7,017 bases of DNA from an uncultured Odoribacter sp. (lineage in GTDB: Bacteria; Bacteroidota; Bacteroidia; Bacteroidales; Marinifilaceae). The position numbers and the translations under genes are program-made. Below the pieces are notes generated by a model. The model did not search any database and was not told where the DNA came from. It saw only the letters and a list, made by a program, of their open reading frames with translations. The DNA lies in NCBI GenBank assembly GCA_905193145.1, contig CAJJNP010000168.1:1-7017 (forward strand). The letters are read 5' to 3'. Below are positions 6,842 to 7,017 of this stretch, piece after piece (the first letter of the stretch is position 1; every line of letters starts with the position of its first letter).

Positions 6842-7017
6842 ATGGCAGATACAGAAAAAATACAGCACGAAGGAATTATAAAAAGCATTTCGGAACAGAC
6901 CTTGGAAGTGATGATTGTCAGCCTTTCAGCCTGTTCAGGATGTCACGCTAAAGGTGCATGCGGGATGTCTGATGCGAAACAGAAAATCATCGTAGCCCAA
7001 CGTCCGGAAGGCAATTT
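6842..7017 (+). CDS. rseC: RseC/MucC-family protein (SoxR-reducing system), 5' part only
   Basis: Only the first 58 codons are visible; the right edge cuts the gene. The N-terminus shows the family hallmark: a short beta-type segment (HEGIIKSISEQTLEVMIV) followed by a cysteine cluster, C31-x2-C34-x5-C40, within SACSGCHAKGACGMSD. These cysteines are thought to bind metal or an Fe-S cluster. Family members have this cytoplasmic part followed by two membrane segments, which would lie beyond the window. In E. coli RseC works with Rsx (Rnf) proteins to keep SoxR reduced. In Bacteroidetes the gene commonly precedes rnfB and the rest of the Rnf electron-transport operon, so those genes are expected to the right (inference). 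The ATG has its own promoter box and no Shine-Dalgarno. Confidence 0.87.
   Translation, partial: MADTEKIQHEGIIKSISEQTLEVMIVSLSACSGCHAKGACGMSDAKQKIIVAQRPEGN

Overview
The window looks like chromosome from a Bacteroidales bacterium, most likely Bacteroides or a close relative. The evidence is an AT-rich background; several TAnnTTTG boxes (the Bacteroidetes -7 promoter element) just upstream of genes; mostly absent Shine-Dalgarno sequences; a PorT-type outer-membrane beta-barrel gene; and protein sequences that read as Bacteroidetes versions of Era, Der and RseC. The genus is inferred from pattern recognition only, with no database search.

Left part (1-2883, minus strand): 961 codons of an uninterrupted reading frame for the restriction/translocase subunit HsdR of a type I restriction-modification system. 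The frame runs off the left edge without a stop. It contains the PD-(D/E)xK nuclease core and a full set of superfamily 2 helicase motifs. hsdM and hsdS are not in the window.

Intergenic stretch 2884-3306: this holds the hsdR leader with a TAnnTTTG box, a G-rich tract on the minus strand that fits a G-quadruplex pattern, an unexplained array of 13-bp elements at 11-bp period ending in a perfect 14-bp inverted repeat, and an intrinsic terminator with a UUCG loop serving the gene to its right.

Middle (3307-4396, minus strand): a YhcH/YiaL/YjgK-family cupin gene followed 46-49 bp later by a secreted outer-membrane beta-barrel protein gene. They are probably read together and end at the UUCG terminator.

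Right part (plus strand): era and der, two essential ribosome-assembly GTPases 15 bp apart, form an operon transcribed divergently from the YhcH-family gene and closed by a hairpin terminator at 6707-6738. A new transcription unit then starts with an RseC-family gene cut by the right edge. In Bacteroidetes this gene commonly heads the Rnf electron-transport operon, so rnf genes may follow outside the window.

Most of the window is ordinary core genome plus a known type of defence gene. I found no convincing new system. The part least explained by known features is the repeat and palindrome cluster at about 3071-3190, upstream of hsdR.
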